In this document: piece by piece, positions 17,427 to 26,572 of the stretch | Layout of the letters: each line of letters opens with the position of its first letter | Position numbering within the stretch: the stretch's first letter is position 1 | Assembly: GCA_000830295.1 (NCBI GenBank) | Contig: CP010425.1 | Coordinates: 932,884 to 996,883 of the forward strand | DNA from: an archaeon GW2011_AR15 | Lineage (GTDB): Archaea > Nanobdellota > Nanobdellia > Woesearchaeales > GW2011-AR15 | Reading direction: 5' to 3' | DNA length: 64,000 nt | The notes under the pieces: model-generated | Told to the model about the DNA's origin: nothing | Seen by the model: only the letters and a program-made list of their open reading frames with translations | Databases searched by the model: none | Made by a program: the position numbers and the translations under genes

Positions 17427-19901
17427 ATGGCTAAAAGTGTCAATGGATTAGAGGCGATACTTAAGAATACGGCCTCCTCTGATTTGAGAAGAGCCATATC
17501 CAAAAGTAAGTTCCCAGAAAGCACTTCCTTACTCTTTCTTGACGGAAAAAGCATCGGGACAAGCGCCGACCCTGGTAAAATTAAAGCAGGCACTTACAGG
17601 ATTGAGTTATGGGATGAAGAACTGGATATAAAATACCCTTTTTCTATCCCTGATATTGGGCTGGATAGTAAAACTCCCGAGGAGCTTACCGAATATGGCA
17701 TTAGTGCAAATGAAGCAGCACCCAGACTAGTCAGGCTTGGAGCCTCACTTTACTCTCTTCTTGAGAAAAAACCACTATTTCAAACTACTGCTGAACTGGA
17801 GGATAAATCCAGGAATTACAAAGAAGAAATCATGAAGAAAGGAGGCACTTACGAGCCGTTTCATATTGCAAGAGAAATAACCCGCGACTATATACCCCAG
17901 GATCTTAATTTAAGAGATATTCTTGAAGCAATAAGGGAACTATATAAGGGGAGGGATAGGATGGAGACTACAGTATCATATATTCCTTTCTCAATGGATA
18001 GCATAAGAGGGAAGGTGGCTGTTGCTTCTTTCACAGGTGAAAAAGACGGGCTTCATGGGATGATAAGATTTAATGGAGCTGAGCTAAAATTTGGAGATAT
18101 CGGCCTTGCGAGATATAAAAAAAAGATAGGTCATTTGTTTGACACAGTCACTAAGCTGGAAAGAGATCTTATGCAGGCTGAAACCAGTTTAGATGACAAG
18201 GGATTTATTTATACAATCTCCGCTGGAGCAGAAGGGAACTATATCTTTAGAATAAGCAAAAGACCATATACAGAGCCGGAGATTAGGTTAGAAAGACTCA
18301 TGGGGGCATATAATTCCAAAAAAATAAGTATTTCTGATTTAATGGGTAAATTAACGCAGGATCTTCTAGTACATTATGAAGAATTTGAAACTAAAGGCAT
18401 TAAAGGTGTGAAGACAGGTGCAACTCCGTCAGGAAGCGGCCTTGCAATAGGCACACTAATACTGGATTCTGCTGAAAAAATTAATGAACTGGCTAAGAAT
18501 CAGGAGTTTATCCTTGTATCAAGAAGGGATGATTCGGATATTGGCAAAGCACTTTATGATAAGAGATGCGTAGGCTATATCAACCCTACAGCAAGCAAAT
18601 CCCACCATTACGTTATTCTGGCGGGGAATCTTAACATCCCGGTATTGCACAGTAGCCCATCATTAAAAATTGATAATGATGAGATGCAAGTCTCAGAAGG
18701 CGAAGAAGAATATTTTAATGATTTTGATACTGTCAGCGTTGATTTTGGTAACTCCCTGATATATCCTAAAAAACTCAAGGTTATAAAAAAAGAAAATAAG
18801 GGTTTGGAGAAACTGTTTGAGATTATAAAGGAGAACCAAAGTATTTCCGTATATGTAAACGCAGATTCTCCGAAAAAGATAAGGGAAGCACTTGAGAATG
18901 GGGCCAGAGGGATTGGTCTCTGCAGAACTGAAAGAATGTTTTATCATCCGCCCTATATGCAGATGCTGCAGAGGATTATACTAAGTGCATATAACTGCAA
19001 TAATGAGAAGCATAAGATAGAAAAGCATAGCATGAAAAAAGACCTCTCTCTCTTAGGAAAATACCTCTCAGATGCCTTCCTGGAGATGTACTCTGCAGCA
19101 GATGGGCTTCCTGTTGTTATAAGACTCCTGGATCCACCGCTCCATGAATTTATAAAAAGAGATATCCAGGAGTATGGCTGGAATGAATTCTCGTATAACC
19201 TCGGGGTATGTGCCAAGTGCGACAAGCCGGATTTTAAAACTTTGGAGGAGGCTAATCCAGCACTAGGGCTCAGAGGGGTAAGGGTTGGTATAGAAAGGCC
19301 CGAGATATACAAAGCCCAGATTGGCGCTATAATGACTGCAGCCGCAAGAGCAAAAAAAGAAGGCAAAAAAGTTATTCCCCAGATTTTAATACCTTTTGTT
19401 AATTCCACTGAAGAGATTAATATTATAAGGGGCTATATTGAAGAAATGAGGCAGACAGCGGAATCTAGCTACGGAATTCATATAGATTATAAGATAAGGG
19501 CAATGATTGAGACTCCAGCAGCATTATCTAGGATGCCTCAGATAGCTGAAGCAGTAGACGGGATAAGCTTTGGAACAAATGACCTTACCCAGGCATGGAT
19601 GGGACTTGACAGGGAAACAGCAGACAGCATAGGCAGCATATACTCTTCAAGGGGAATCAGCATAGGAGAGCCGTTTTCAAGACTCGATGAGGGGCTTATC
19701 CGGGAGATGGAGCTAAGAATAGATGAGACAAGAGAAAAAATTAAAAAATCAGGCAGGGAATTTACAATATCAGTCTGCGGTGAGCAGGCAGCGCATGAGA
19801 TAGGAAGATTGCACAATATCGGCATAGATTATGTAAGTATTTCCCCGGGGAAATTAGATTTATCAATTATAGAAAGTGTAAAGTTGAGGTATCATGGCTA
19901 A
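17427..19901 (+). CDS. PPDK/PtsI-like PEP-utilising phosphotransferase with divergent N terminus
   Basis: An 824-residue protein. Residues 330-420 form the swivelling phosphohistidine domain (GLAIGTLILDSAE, then SKSHHYVILAG with H393 at the phosphorylated position). Residues 470-824 are the PEP-binding TIM barrel, very close to pyruvate phosphate dikinase: GIGLCRTERMF, IRLLDPPLHEF (R566), GTNDLTQAWMGLDR and the catalytic VCGEQA (C784). All PEP-reaction residues look intact. The first 330 residues lack a recognisable ATP-grasp nucleotide site; only their end (about 260-310) recalls the edge of that domain. It should phosphorylate itself from PEP, as enzyme I does, and pass phosphate to an unknown acceptor. 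No HPr or other PTS protein lies in the window. Confidence 0.8.
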   Translation: MAKSVNGLEAILKNTASSDLRRAISKSKFPESTSLLFLDGKSIGTSADPGKIKAGTYRIELWDEELDIKYPFSIPDIGLDSKTPEELTEYGISANEAAPRLVRLGASLYSLLEKKPLFQTTAELEDKSRNYKEEIMKKGGTYEPFHIAREITRDYIPQDLNLRDILEAIRELYKGRDRMETTVSYIPFSMDSIRGKVAVASFTGEKDGLHGMIRFNGAELKFGDIGLARYKKKIGHLFDTVTKLERDLMQAETSLDDKGFIYTISAGAEGNYIFRISKRPYTEPEIRLERLMGAYNSKKISISDLMGKLTQDLLVHYEEFETKGIKGVKTGATPSGSGLAIGTLILDSAEKINELAKNQEFILVSRRDDSDIGKALYDKRCVGYINPTASKSHHYVILAGNLNIPVLHSSPSLKIDNDEMQVSEGEEEYFNDFDTVSVDFGNSLIYPKKLKVIKKENKGLEKLFEIIKENQSISVYVNADSPKKIREALENGARGIGLCRTERMFYHPPYMQMLQRIILSAYNCNNEKHKIEKHSMKKDLSLLGKYLSDAFLEMYSAADGLPVVIRLLDPPLHEFIKRDIQEYGWNEFSYNLGVCAKCDKPDFKTLEEANPALGLRGVRVGIERPEIYKAQIGAIMTAAARAKKEGKKVIPQILIPFVNSTEEINIIRGYIEEMRQTAESSYGIHIDYKIRAMIETPAALSRMPQIAEAVDGISFGTNDLTQAWMGLDRETADSIGSIYSSRGISIGEPFSRLDEGLIREMELRIDETREKIKKSGREFTISVCGEQAAHEIGRLHNIGIDYVSISPGKLDLSIIESVKLRYHG

Positions 19902-21255
19902 AAAAAAACCAGGCAGGCTTTCTATAGAAGATAAGGTGGCGCTATTCAAAAATCTGAACAATTATAACGAGATTGCCCTGGATAGTATGGAGATGCCAAT
20001 AGAGATTTTAGAGCGCGGATATCTTTTTTATTCTCCCGGGAGCATATCTGCTAGTGTTACCCGCAGCATACAGGGTATTGGGGGGATGATAGATACATAT
20101 GAGAGAGTTTCGCGGAAAAAACTCGAGAAGGAAGAGAAAAGGCACATCAGCAAAGTCCAGAGCATAGCAGCAGAAATTGCTGCAGAGCTTGACCAAGCCG
20201 TGTTTTCTGAAAATCAGGAAAAAATCAACCAAGAATATAAAAGGTATATAACAGGAGTCAGGGATATCAGGGAGAAGTTTTCCGATTCCGGAGCAGAGTC
20301 TATAATTGAAACCAAAACAATCCATGAGTTAATCCGTGTTCTCCATCAGCTTGGAATAAAAAATGCTTTTAAGCTGCCAAAAGCACCTACTTCAAAAAAG
20401 CGTTCCATGGGAGATTTTCACCATACCGCTGCAGCCCTTTATATCATAGACATAGGCGGGGCAATAAGAAAAGGCGCCCAAGATAAGTATTATAATCTTA
20501 GCATAGAAGATGTGGTAAATCCGCAGCTTGCAAAAATAGCCTCTATATATTCATCAATAGAGAAAAGGAATGAAGGAAGGGAAGACGGCAACCTTTTTGT
20601 TTCAGGAAAAGAACTTCTTGGTAGCATATCTCTTGGGGCTCATGCGTTTGAAATAGTAACCTCATTTGAATCCGGCCAGCAAATGATACTAATCAGATAT
20701 AAAGACACTTCACCAGGCTCCTACAAATATGCAGGGCACAGAATAAAAGCATTCAGTCAGGCACTTTTAGATCTTGGATTCAAGAGCAGCACCGACCGGC
20801 AATTCCTGAAAGCGCATTACTACGGGGAAAACCTTGAAAGCTCAATTGAAAAGTTCGGAAAACTCTGGACAATAGCTATGTCAACTAAGGACCTTGATGT
20901 AGATGAGTCACCAATAGGTAAGGCATATCACTTTGTAGTTCAGTCCTTTAAAGAAGGGATACTGAATGTTGAGGCTCTGGCAAAGTTTTATGTTAATGTA
21001 AGAAAAAAGATGAACAACGCCAATAGTGATAAGAAGATGAATATTCTAATGGATGAGCTTAAAAAATCAGCATCTAAGTATAGTGTAACAGAAAATGAAT
21101 TCGCATTTGCAATAAGATATACTGCTATGCTGCTTGAGCGTGAAATAAAAAAAGAACTAGGAAAAAAAGCTTTGAATGAAAAAATGGCAGGAAGATTTGC
21201 AGCACTATATGCAGAAATAGATAAACGAGGCCAGGATAACTATCTGAAGCCATAG
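19894..21255 (+). CDS. companion protein of the PPDK-like enzyme
   Basis: A 453-residue protein whose start overlaps the PPDK-like gene by eight bases. Residues 245-330 (MILIRYKDTSPGSYKYAGHR, then FSQALLDLGF and a later FGKLWTIAMSTKDLDV) resemble a domain at the C terminus of some large bacterial PEP-synthase-like proteins, with the pattern NYISFRFKGGAAD, ILEE.GF and LG.L..HTRQLDM. If so, a domain normally fused to the PEP enzyme is here a separate subunit. The N-terminal half contains SPGSISASVTRSIQGIGG and a His pair in GDFHHTAAAL. The C-terminal 100 residues are helical. The function is inferred only from coupling and this partial resemblance. Confidence 0.6.
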   Translation: MAKKKPGRLSIEDKVALFKNLNNYNEIALDSMEMPIEILERGYLFYSPGSISASVTRSIQGIGGMIDTYERVSRKKLEKEEKRHISKVQSIAAEIAAELDQAVFSENQEKINQEYKRYITGVRDIREKFSDSGAESIIETKTIHELIRVLHQLGIKNAFKLPKAPTSKKRSMGDFHHTAAALYIIDIGGAIRKGAQDKYYNLSIEDVVNPQLAKIASIYSSIEKRNEGREDGNLFVSGKELLGSISLGAHAFEIVTSFESGQQMILIRYKDTSPGSYKYAGHRIKAFSQALLDLGFKSSTDRQFLKAHYYGENLESSIEKFGKLWTIAMSTKDLDVDESPIGKAYHFVVQSFKEGILNVEALAKFYVNVRKKMNNANSDKKMNILMDELKKSASKYSVTENEFAFAIRYTAMLLEREIKKELGKKALNEKMAGRFAALYAEIDKRGQDNYLKP

Positions 21256-21337
21256 CTTCTTTATGGTATAAATATCAATACTCTTCTCATGTTTTTCTAC
21301 CGCCAAACTTATAAATAGCACGGGATTTCAGCTACAT

Positions 21338-21685
21338 ATGGGTAAAAAAGAAAGAGAAGAGCAGGCAGCCCAGGAAGCATTTCAGGAAGAGCTTAGAAGA
21401 ATCAAGCTGCCAAGAGGAATCCAGGTAATAGGTGTGCTTGACCAAAGGGTCGGAGGCTCGCGTTCTTTAGTAAGGTGCATGGATGGAAAAACAAGAAACT
21501 GCAGGATTCCCGGAAGGTTGAAAAGAAGCCTATGGGTAAGGCCCGGAGATGTTGTGCTTGTTGAGCCATGGGAGCTTAACCAGGATGACAAGGGGGATAT
21601 TATTTTCAAATACTCCAAGGCCCAGATAAACCTTCTTAAGAAAAGAGGGTTGCTCAAGGAAATGGATGAATTTAGCGGGTTCTAA
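21338..21685 (+). CDS. eif1a: translation initiation factor aIF-1A
   Basis: A 115-residue archaeal counterpart of eIF1A, which binds the A site of the small ribosomal subunit and helps position initiator tRNA. The OB-fold core is clear: GIQVIGVLDQRVGGSRSLVR, CMDGKTRNCRIPGR, then WVRPGDVVLVEPWE. The short charged N terminus and KAQINLLKKRG near the end are normal for the family. It has its own promoter (a TATA-like TTATAAAT about 25 bases before the ATG, so the message may be leaderless) and is not part of the accessory block upstream. Confidence 0.96.
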   Translation: MGKKEREEQAAQEAFQEELRRIKLPRGIQVIGVLDQRVGGSRSLVRCMDGKTRNCRIPGRLKRSLWVRPGDVVLVEPWELNQDDKGDIIFKYSKAQINLLKKRGLLKEMDEFSGF

Positions 21686-21762
21686 TTATATTACTTATTA
21701 GTAGTAACAAAACAGAAAGCTTTATATATAGGCAGCTGCTCACATCTATAAAGGTGAGCCTA

Positions 21763-22152
21763 ATGTTGGAAACAATTAGAAAACTTGACTCAAAGATAAG
21801 ACACGCTTTTATACTTGCAAAAAGGGATATTTATGACCTGAGGGCAGCTGTAAAGATGCAGCAGGAAGTCATAAAGAAGCTAAGCGACAGCCAGAAAACA
21901 CTGCTGGCCAGAATAGAGAAGCTGGAAAAAGCCAGGACAGTTGTTAAAACAATCAAAGTTGCGCAGCCAAAAGTTATTAGGACAAAGGTAATAAGGGCAA
22001 AAAAGACATATGTTGGAGCTAAGACAACACAGAAAGTCCACAGCATGGACTGTCCGTTCGGAAAGAACATAAAGCCAAAGAACAAGGTAATCTTTAGGAC
22101 AAAGACAAAGGCTTTCAATGAAGGTTTCAGCGCATGCGACTGCCTGCGTTAA
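21763..22152 (+). CDS. coiled-coil protein with H-C...CxC tail
   Basis: From ATG 21763 the protein has 129 residues; a GTG nine bases earlier overlaps the likely ribosome-binding site AAGGTGAG, so the ATG is preferred. Residues 1-55 form a heptad-rich coiled coil, followed by a basic linker. The C terminus carries His-x3-Cys (VHSMDC) and a terminal CDC, with an AFNEGFSACDC segment matching the Ada-like metal-binding tail on the membrane protein at 2159-2749. Metal binding is inferred. A TATA-like TTTATATATAG is at about 21720-21731. The role is unknown; the pattern suggests a DNA- or protein-binding adaptor. Confidence 0.6.
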   Translation: MLETIRKLDSKIRHAFILAKRDIYDLRAAVKMQQEVIKKLSDSQKTLLARIEKLEKARTVVKTIKVAQPKVIRTKVIRAKKTYVGAKTTQKVHSMDCPFGKNIKPKNKVIFRTKTKAFNEGFSACDCLR

Positions 22153-22153
22153 A

Positions 22154-22384
22154 TCAGTAGAACATAGGTTTTATTTTCATATCTTCTTTTTCTTCTTCAT
22201 CCTCATCAGAGTCTAGATTGTTATTGTCGTTATTATCATCTTTGGAGAATATGTCCATAGTGCCGGGCGCTATACTATCATAGCTGCCTGATGATCCTGG
22301 CTCAAGGAACTTCTGCAGGAACTCTATTGTCTTTTTTATATCATCAGCAGAATCTTTTTTTGTGTCTATCTTAATTACAACCAT
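22154..22384 (-). CDS. small acidic protein
   Basis: A 76-residue protein. The first 32 residues form a strand and helix (VVIKIDTKKDSADDIKKTIE), and the remainder is strongly acidic and Asn/Asp/Glu-rich with a basic last strand. Similar short acidic proteins are common in small archaeal genomes, but I know no function. It is convergent with the coiled-coil gene, one base apart, and divergent from the SufT-like gene at 22468. Confidence 0.5.
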   Translation of the reverse strand: MVVIKIDTKKDSADDIKKTIEFLQKFLEPGSSGSYDSIAPGTMDIFSKDDNNDNNNLDSDEDEEEKEDMKIKPMFY

Positions 22385-22467
22385 GATTATTGTTGTTTGG
22401 TTTTGAGTATAAATAACTTTTCATTCAAAACACAACCTTTATAAAAAATCCCCCCATCTCCAAATTA

Positions 22468-22758
22468 ATGGCTACAAAAGAACAGATCATTGAAGTCCTG
22501 AAAAAAGTCGATGACCCTGAGCTTAATATGGATGTATGGAGCCTCGGTCTCATATATGAGATAAATGTTGACAAGGCCAATGTCGGGATCCTGATGACAT
22601 TCACGACTCCGATGTGCCCTTATGGTCCCATGCTTCTTGAGATGATTGAGGATGCTATAAAAGACAAGCACAAGGACATCAAGAAAGTAAAGATAGATGT
22701 TACATTTGACCCGCCTTGGGAGCCTTCTGAAGAGCTCAAAGCCATGTTTGGCGTCTAA
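22468..22758 (+). CDS. MIP18/SufT-like Fe-S assembly protein (DUF59)
   Basis: A 96-residue protein covering the whole MIP18/DUF59 domain: an N-terminal helix, then DDPELNMDVWSLGLIYEI, GILMTFTTPMCPYG with the conserved Cys, and VTFDPPWEPS near the end. Family members (SufT, PaaD, CIA2) help deliver iron-sulfur clusters to target proteins. SufB is encoded at 7231, the likely upstream scaffold. The gene is preceded by a TATA-like AT-rich segment and stands alone. Confidence 0.88.
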   Translation: MATKEQIIEVLKKVDDPELNMDVWSLGLIYEINVDKANVGILMTFTTPMCPYGPMLLEMIEDAIKDKHKDIKKVKIDVTFDPPWEPSEELKAMFGV

Positions 22759-22869
22759 AAACTTCTCTTATTACCAAATTATTATATATTATTTATAAAC
22801 GAAATATTTATATATTGGTATACATATTCATATACTGAGATATATTTAATAAAAAGGGGCAAAGACCAG

Positions 22870-22947
22870 ATGTTAAACAGAAAAATACCACCAACAGCAC
22901 TTGTTGTCAAAGACTTGAACGGCAACATACTGGGGATAATAGAATAA
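22870..22947 (+). CDS. possible 25-residue small protein
   Basis: A short open frame starting ATG after an AAGGGGC stretch and a very AT-rich TATA-like region (22780-22850). The predicted peptide begins MLNRKIPPTALVVKDL and ends with a hydrophobic LGIIE. The promoter-like region would otherwise serve nothing, because the next gene (smc) runs the other way. There is no homology that I recognise, and it could be chance. Confidence 0.3.
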   Translation: MLNRKIPPTALVVKDLNGNILGIIE

Positions 22948-22987
22948 ACCCATACTAGTTTTCTGAATTTTTTATTATAATTAATTA

Positions 22988-25900
22988 CTATATCTTCAGG
23001 CTGACTACCTTGCTTATCCCATGCTCGTTCATGGATACTCCATAAAGGTTGTCTGCCTCAGAAATAACATTGTCATTATGGCTGATTATTACATACTGGG
23101 CTTTTGATACATACTGCCTCACGAGCTGCGCCAGCTTCTCTGAATTTCTCTTGTCAAGGGCTGCATCAACCTCGTCCAGCACATAGAACGGAGCAGGTTC
23201 GTGGTCCTGGACAGCGAACAGGAAGGCAAGTGCAGTCATTGTCTTTTCCCCGCCTGAAAGGCTCCTTATGTCCAGGAATTTTTTTCCTGTCAGCTTTACT
23301 TTTATGTTCAGCCCGCCTTCAAACACCGTCTCAGGCTCCTCAAGCTCCATTGTTGCCTCCCCCTTTGTTGAAAGCAGCGAGAATTTATTCTGGAAGTTCT
23401 TGTTTATCTGGTCATATGTTTCCATGAACAGGTCCTTTTTCTTTGTCTCAATCTCATTCATCATCAGAAGGACATCATGCCTTTCTTTTACAAGCTTGGC
23501 TTTCTTCTCCACTACCTCATTATATTCCTTCTCAACAGCATCGTATATCTCCAGGGCTTTCATATTGACGGCTCCCATATCCTTTACCATCTTCTCGAAT
23601 TCCCATATCTCTTTCTTTATCTGTTCAAAGTCCTTGTCCTTGTATATCTGGACGCCTTCATATTCCTTGTATTCTTCCCTGACCCCTTCAAGCTCTGCTG
23701 TTATCTTTGCATTGTCAAGCGAGATAACATTCCTCTTCTGCTCCTCATCCCTCCTGTCACTCTCTTTCTTGTATATCTTATTCTCCAGCTTATTGACTTC
23801 ATCATTGACCGCATCCCTTTTCTTGAACAATCCCTTGAACTTTGAATAAAACTCTTTTTGGGTGCTTTCTTTCTCTTTCAGCTCTTTTTCATTGTTCTTT
23901 ATCAGAGCCTCAAGCTTCTTAATCTCATTTCTGAAATCCAGCTCCTCTTTTTCATGCTGCTTTAATATTCTTCTGGTGTTTCCTTCTTCAGGCTCAAGTA
24001 TTGTTGATATCTGGACATCTATATTCTTCATATCAGCCTTTACCTGCATGATTTCCTCTTTTAGCTCTCCTTTCTTCTGCTCAAAGGTGTTGAGCTCTGC
24101 TAAAAGTGCAGGGTTCTTCAGGGCATTTATCCTGTCTCTCAATGCCTGCTTGCCTGATTTCACATTTGCAAGTTCCATGTTCGCCTTTGTTATGCCTGTA
24201 TTAAGCTCCCTAAGCTCCTTGTCCATCTCCGTAACTTTTGATTCAAGCTCTTTTTTCTGGTTCTTTGTAATATCAAGGTCAGAATCCTCAAGATGTAGGG
24301 ATTTTTCCAGCTTTATTATTTCAGCCTCAAGCTCAGCTTTCAGGTGCCTAAGCCTTGTTATCTCAGCTTCATTGTCATTTTTCCTGCTTTCAAGGTTTGA
24401 GACAACAGCCTCAAGGTCCAGCTCTTCTTTTTCAAACTCCTCTATTTTGGCAGCAATCTCCTTCTCCTGGAATGCCTGGCCGGCAGCCTTTTTTCTGTAT
24501 CCGCCGTGCATTGCTCCGCTCATCTCTGTAAGATCGCCGTCAAGTGTAACCATCCTGACCCTACCCACGCCTATTTTTCTTGCAGTGTCTATATCAGAGA
24601 CAACAACAGTATTCCCGAAAACATATGAAAATGCGCTTTTGTATTTTGCATCAAACTTAACAAGGTCAATCGCCCTGCCCTTCACTCCTGACTCATTCAG
24701 GATTTTTGTTATTTCAGGGTTTGGTTTTGCTGACTTTATCTTGTTGAGAGGGAGGAAGCTCGCGCTGCCGAACTTGTTTGTCTTGAGATATTTTATGCAC
24801 TCGGCAGCAATCTTGTCAGATTCAACAACAATGCTTTTCACTCTCGATCCTGCTGCAACCTCAAGTGCCACAGCATACTCTGAGCTTACCTGGCCGAGGT
24901 CTGAAATTGTTCCGTATATCCCTTTCAGCTTTTTCTTCAGCTCAAGGATTTTCTGGATTGCAATGTCCCTTGCATTATCCTTCATTCCCGACTGCTTTGC
25001 GCTCAGCCTTGCCAGCTCTTCTTTGGCTTTAAGCAGCCGCGAGCGAGCATTTGCAAGCTGGGCAGTTATTGAAGAATCGTCATTCAGCCTTTTGTTAAGC
25101 TCGAGAGTGGAGCTTTTGAATTCCTGCCTCTTCTGCTTCAGCGTGTCAAGGTCCTTGCTGTGCTCTTTCTTTATCTCAAGGACTTTGGTTATTTTTTCTT
25201 CAAATGTGCTTATCTGGTACTCATGCCTGTCCTTTTCCCTGAGAAGGTTCTGCTGTTTCTCTCTTAATGCATGTATCTCTGCCAGCTTTTCCTCTGCTTT
25301 TTTGTCAAGCTCTTCCAGCTCTTTTTCAAGGTTCTCTGAATCTTTCAGCTCGTGCTTTGATTTGAACTTCGCTATCTTCTCCTCAATTTCAGCCATCTGC
25401 TTTTCTTTGGCTGACGCAGATTTTTCCAACTCCTGCTTTTCTTTTTTCAGCCTTTCTATCTTTTCGCTCAATTCAGCGAATCCCTGCTCAAGCCCTGCTT
25501 TTCTTTCAGATATCTTCAGGAGACTGTCTTCAATAGAGCTTATCCTTGTCCTGCTGGTTCCTATAGAAACTCTCAGCTCTTCTATCTGCTTCTGTATCTC
25601 AACCTGGTCCTTATCGCCTTTTTTCTCTATCTCTTTGTTTATCTCCTCAATCTCTTTCTTCCTGTCTTCAAGCTCTTTCTTCAGCCCTGCTATTTCCCCC
25701 TCTATATTCTTTATCTCGTCTTCCTTCTTTTTTATGTCCCTGTCCAGCTGGTCTTTCTTTTTCTCTCTTGAAGACAGTTTATCATATGTCACACTCGCCT
25801 TGTTTCTCTTTATCTTGTCATCAAGCTCCCTGAATTTCATGGCCTGGTTTCTTTCCTTTTTCAGCTCTCTCAGATAAACATCTCTCTCAGCAAGTATGAT

Positions 25901-26509
25901 ATCCGATTCTTTCAGTTTTTCCTCGACCTTGTTGAGCTCATTTATAGCTCTCTGCTTTTTCTCTTCATATATGGATATTCCTGCAATCTCCTCTATTATT
26001 CTTCTTCTCTCAAGAAGAGACATCTCCACGATCCTTACGATATCTCCCTGCAGAATAATATTATACCCGTCGGGGTTGATTCTTGAATTTGTAAGAAGCT
26101 CGGCCACCTGGTTTCTTGTGACAGTTTCGTTGTTTATCCTGTAGGTGCTGCTTCCGGAAGCCTTTACAGTTCTTGAAAGCTTTATTTCTTCCTGCTCAAG
26201 AGGAAACACTTTGTCTTTATTGTCAAAATATATGGTGACTTCAGCGCTCTTGGCAGGGTTTTTTTTCTTTCCGCCGTTATATATCAGGTTGGCTGACTTT
26301 TCAGCCCTTAATGATTTGACAGAAGTCTTTCCAAGGACAAAGCACAGCGCATCAAGGACGTTTGATTTTCCTGAACCGTTCGGGCCAAGGACACAGTTGA
26401 ACCCATCTCCAAGTATTATTTCTGTCTTGTTCGCAAAGCTCTTGAACCCCTGCATCACAATCTTGTTTATCTTAGTCAATGTCTGCCCCTTCGAGATTAT
26501 ATACGACAA
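22988..26509 (-). CDS. smc: chromosome segregation ATPase SMC
   Basis: A 1173-residue SMC protein, the normal archaeal length. The order is: N-terminal ATPase part with Walker A GPNGSGKS at 42-49, a long coiled coil, a hinge around 510-670 (ISDLGQVSSEYAVALEVAAG and the later GDLTEMSGAMHGGY), a returning coiled coil, and the C-terminal ATPase part with signature LSGGEKTMTALAF and Walker B YVLDEVDAALD. It dimerises at the hinge and organises chromosomes. The start may be a few codons downstream, since the family usually begins close to KIVMQGFKSF. ScpA and ScpB are not adjacent. Large open frames on the opposite strand are shadows of the biased codons. Confidence 0.97.
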   Translation of the reverse strand: MSYIISKGQTLTKINKIVMQGFKSFANKTEIILGDGFNCVLGPNGSGKSNVLDALCFVLGKTSVKSLRAEKSANLIYNGGKKKNPAKSAEVTIYFDNKDKVFPLEQEEIKLSRTVKASGSSTYRINNETVTRNQVAELLTNSRINPDGYNIILQGDIVRIVEMSLLERRRIIEEIAGISIYEEKKQRAINELNKVEEKLKESDIILAERDVYLRELKKERNQAMKFRELDDKIKRNKASVTYDKLSSREKKKDQLDRDIKKKEDEIKNIEGEIAGLKKELEDRKKEIEEINKEIEKKGDKDQVEIQKQIEELRVSIGTSRTRISSIEDSLLKISERKAGLEQGFAELSEKIERLKKEKQELEKSASAKEKQMAEIEEKIAKFKSKHELKDSENLEKELEELDKKAEEKLAEIHALREKQQNLLREKDRHEYQISTFEEKITKVLEIKKEHSKDLDTLKQKRQEFKSSTLELNKRLNDDSSITAQLANARSRLLKAKEELARLSAKQSGMKDNARDIAIQKILELKKKLKGIYGTISDLGQVSSEYAVALEVAAGSRVKSIVVESDKIAAECIKYLKTNKFGSASFLPLNKIKSAKPNPEITKILNESGVKGRAIDLVKFDAKYKSAFSYVFGNTVVVSDIDTARKIGVGRVRMVTLDGDLTEMSGAMHGGYRKKAAGQAFQEKEIAAKIEEFEKEELDLEAVVSNLESRKNDNEAEITRLRHLKAELEAEIIKLEKSLHLEDSDLDITKNQKKELESKVTEMDKELRELNTGITKANMELANVKSGKQALRDRINALKNPALLAELNTFEQKKGELKEEIMQVKADMKNIDVQISTILEPEEGNTRRILKQHEKEELDFRNEIKKLEALIKNNEKELKEKESTQKEFYSKFKGLFKKRDAVNDEVNKLENKIYKKESDRRDEEQKRNVISLDNAKITAELEGVREEYKEYEGVQIYKDKDFEQIKKEIWEFEKMVKDMGAVNMKALEIYDAVEKEYNEVVEKKAKLVKERHDVLLMMNEIETKKKDLFMETYDQINKNFQNKFSLLSTKGEATMELEEPETVFEGGLNIKVKLTGKKFLDIRSLSGGEKTMTALAFLFAVQDHEPAPFYVLDEVDAALDKRNSEKLAQLVRQYVSKAQYVIISHNDNVISEADNLYGVSMNEHGISKVVSLKI

Positions 26510-26572
26510 TATACAGATAACTGTCTGTTTTTATACTTATTGGTCTGATTTTTATATTTTACTCTGGCAGAA

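Noticed and set aside
17427-19901. Calling the protein enzyme I of a PTS or an ordinary PPDK
   Set aside because: No HPr or EII genes are near, the motifs are PPDK-like instead of EI-like, and the ATP-grasp half of PPDK is not recognisable.
23862-25877. A 671-codon open frame opposite smc
   Set aside because: It is the reverse complement of the SMC coiled coil; its Ser/Phe-rich composition mirrors the Lys/Glu-rich codons of the real gene.
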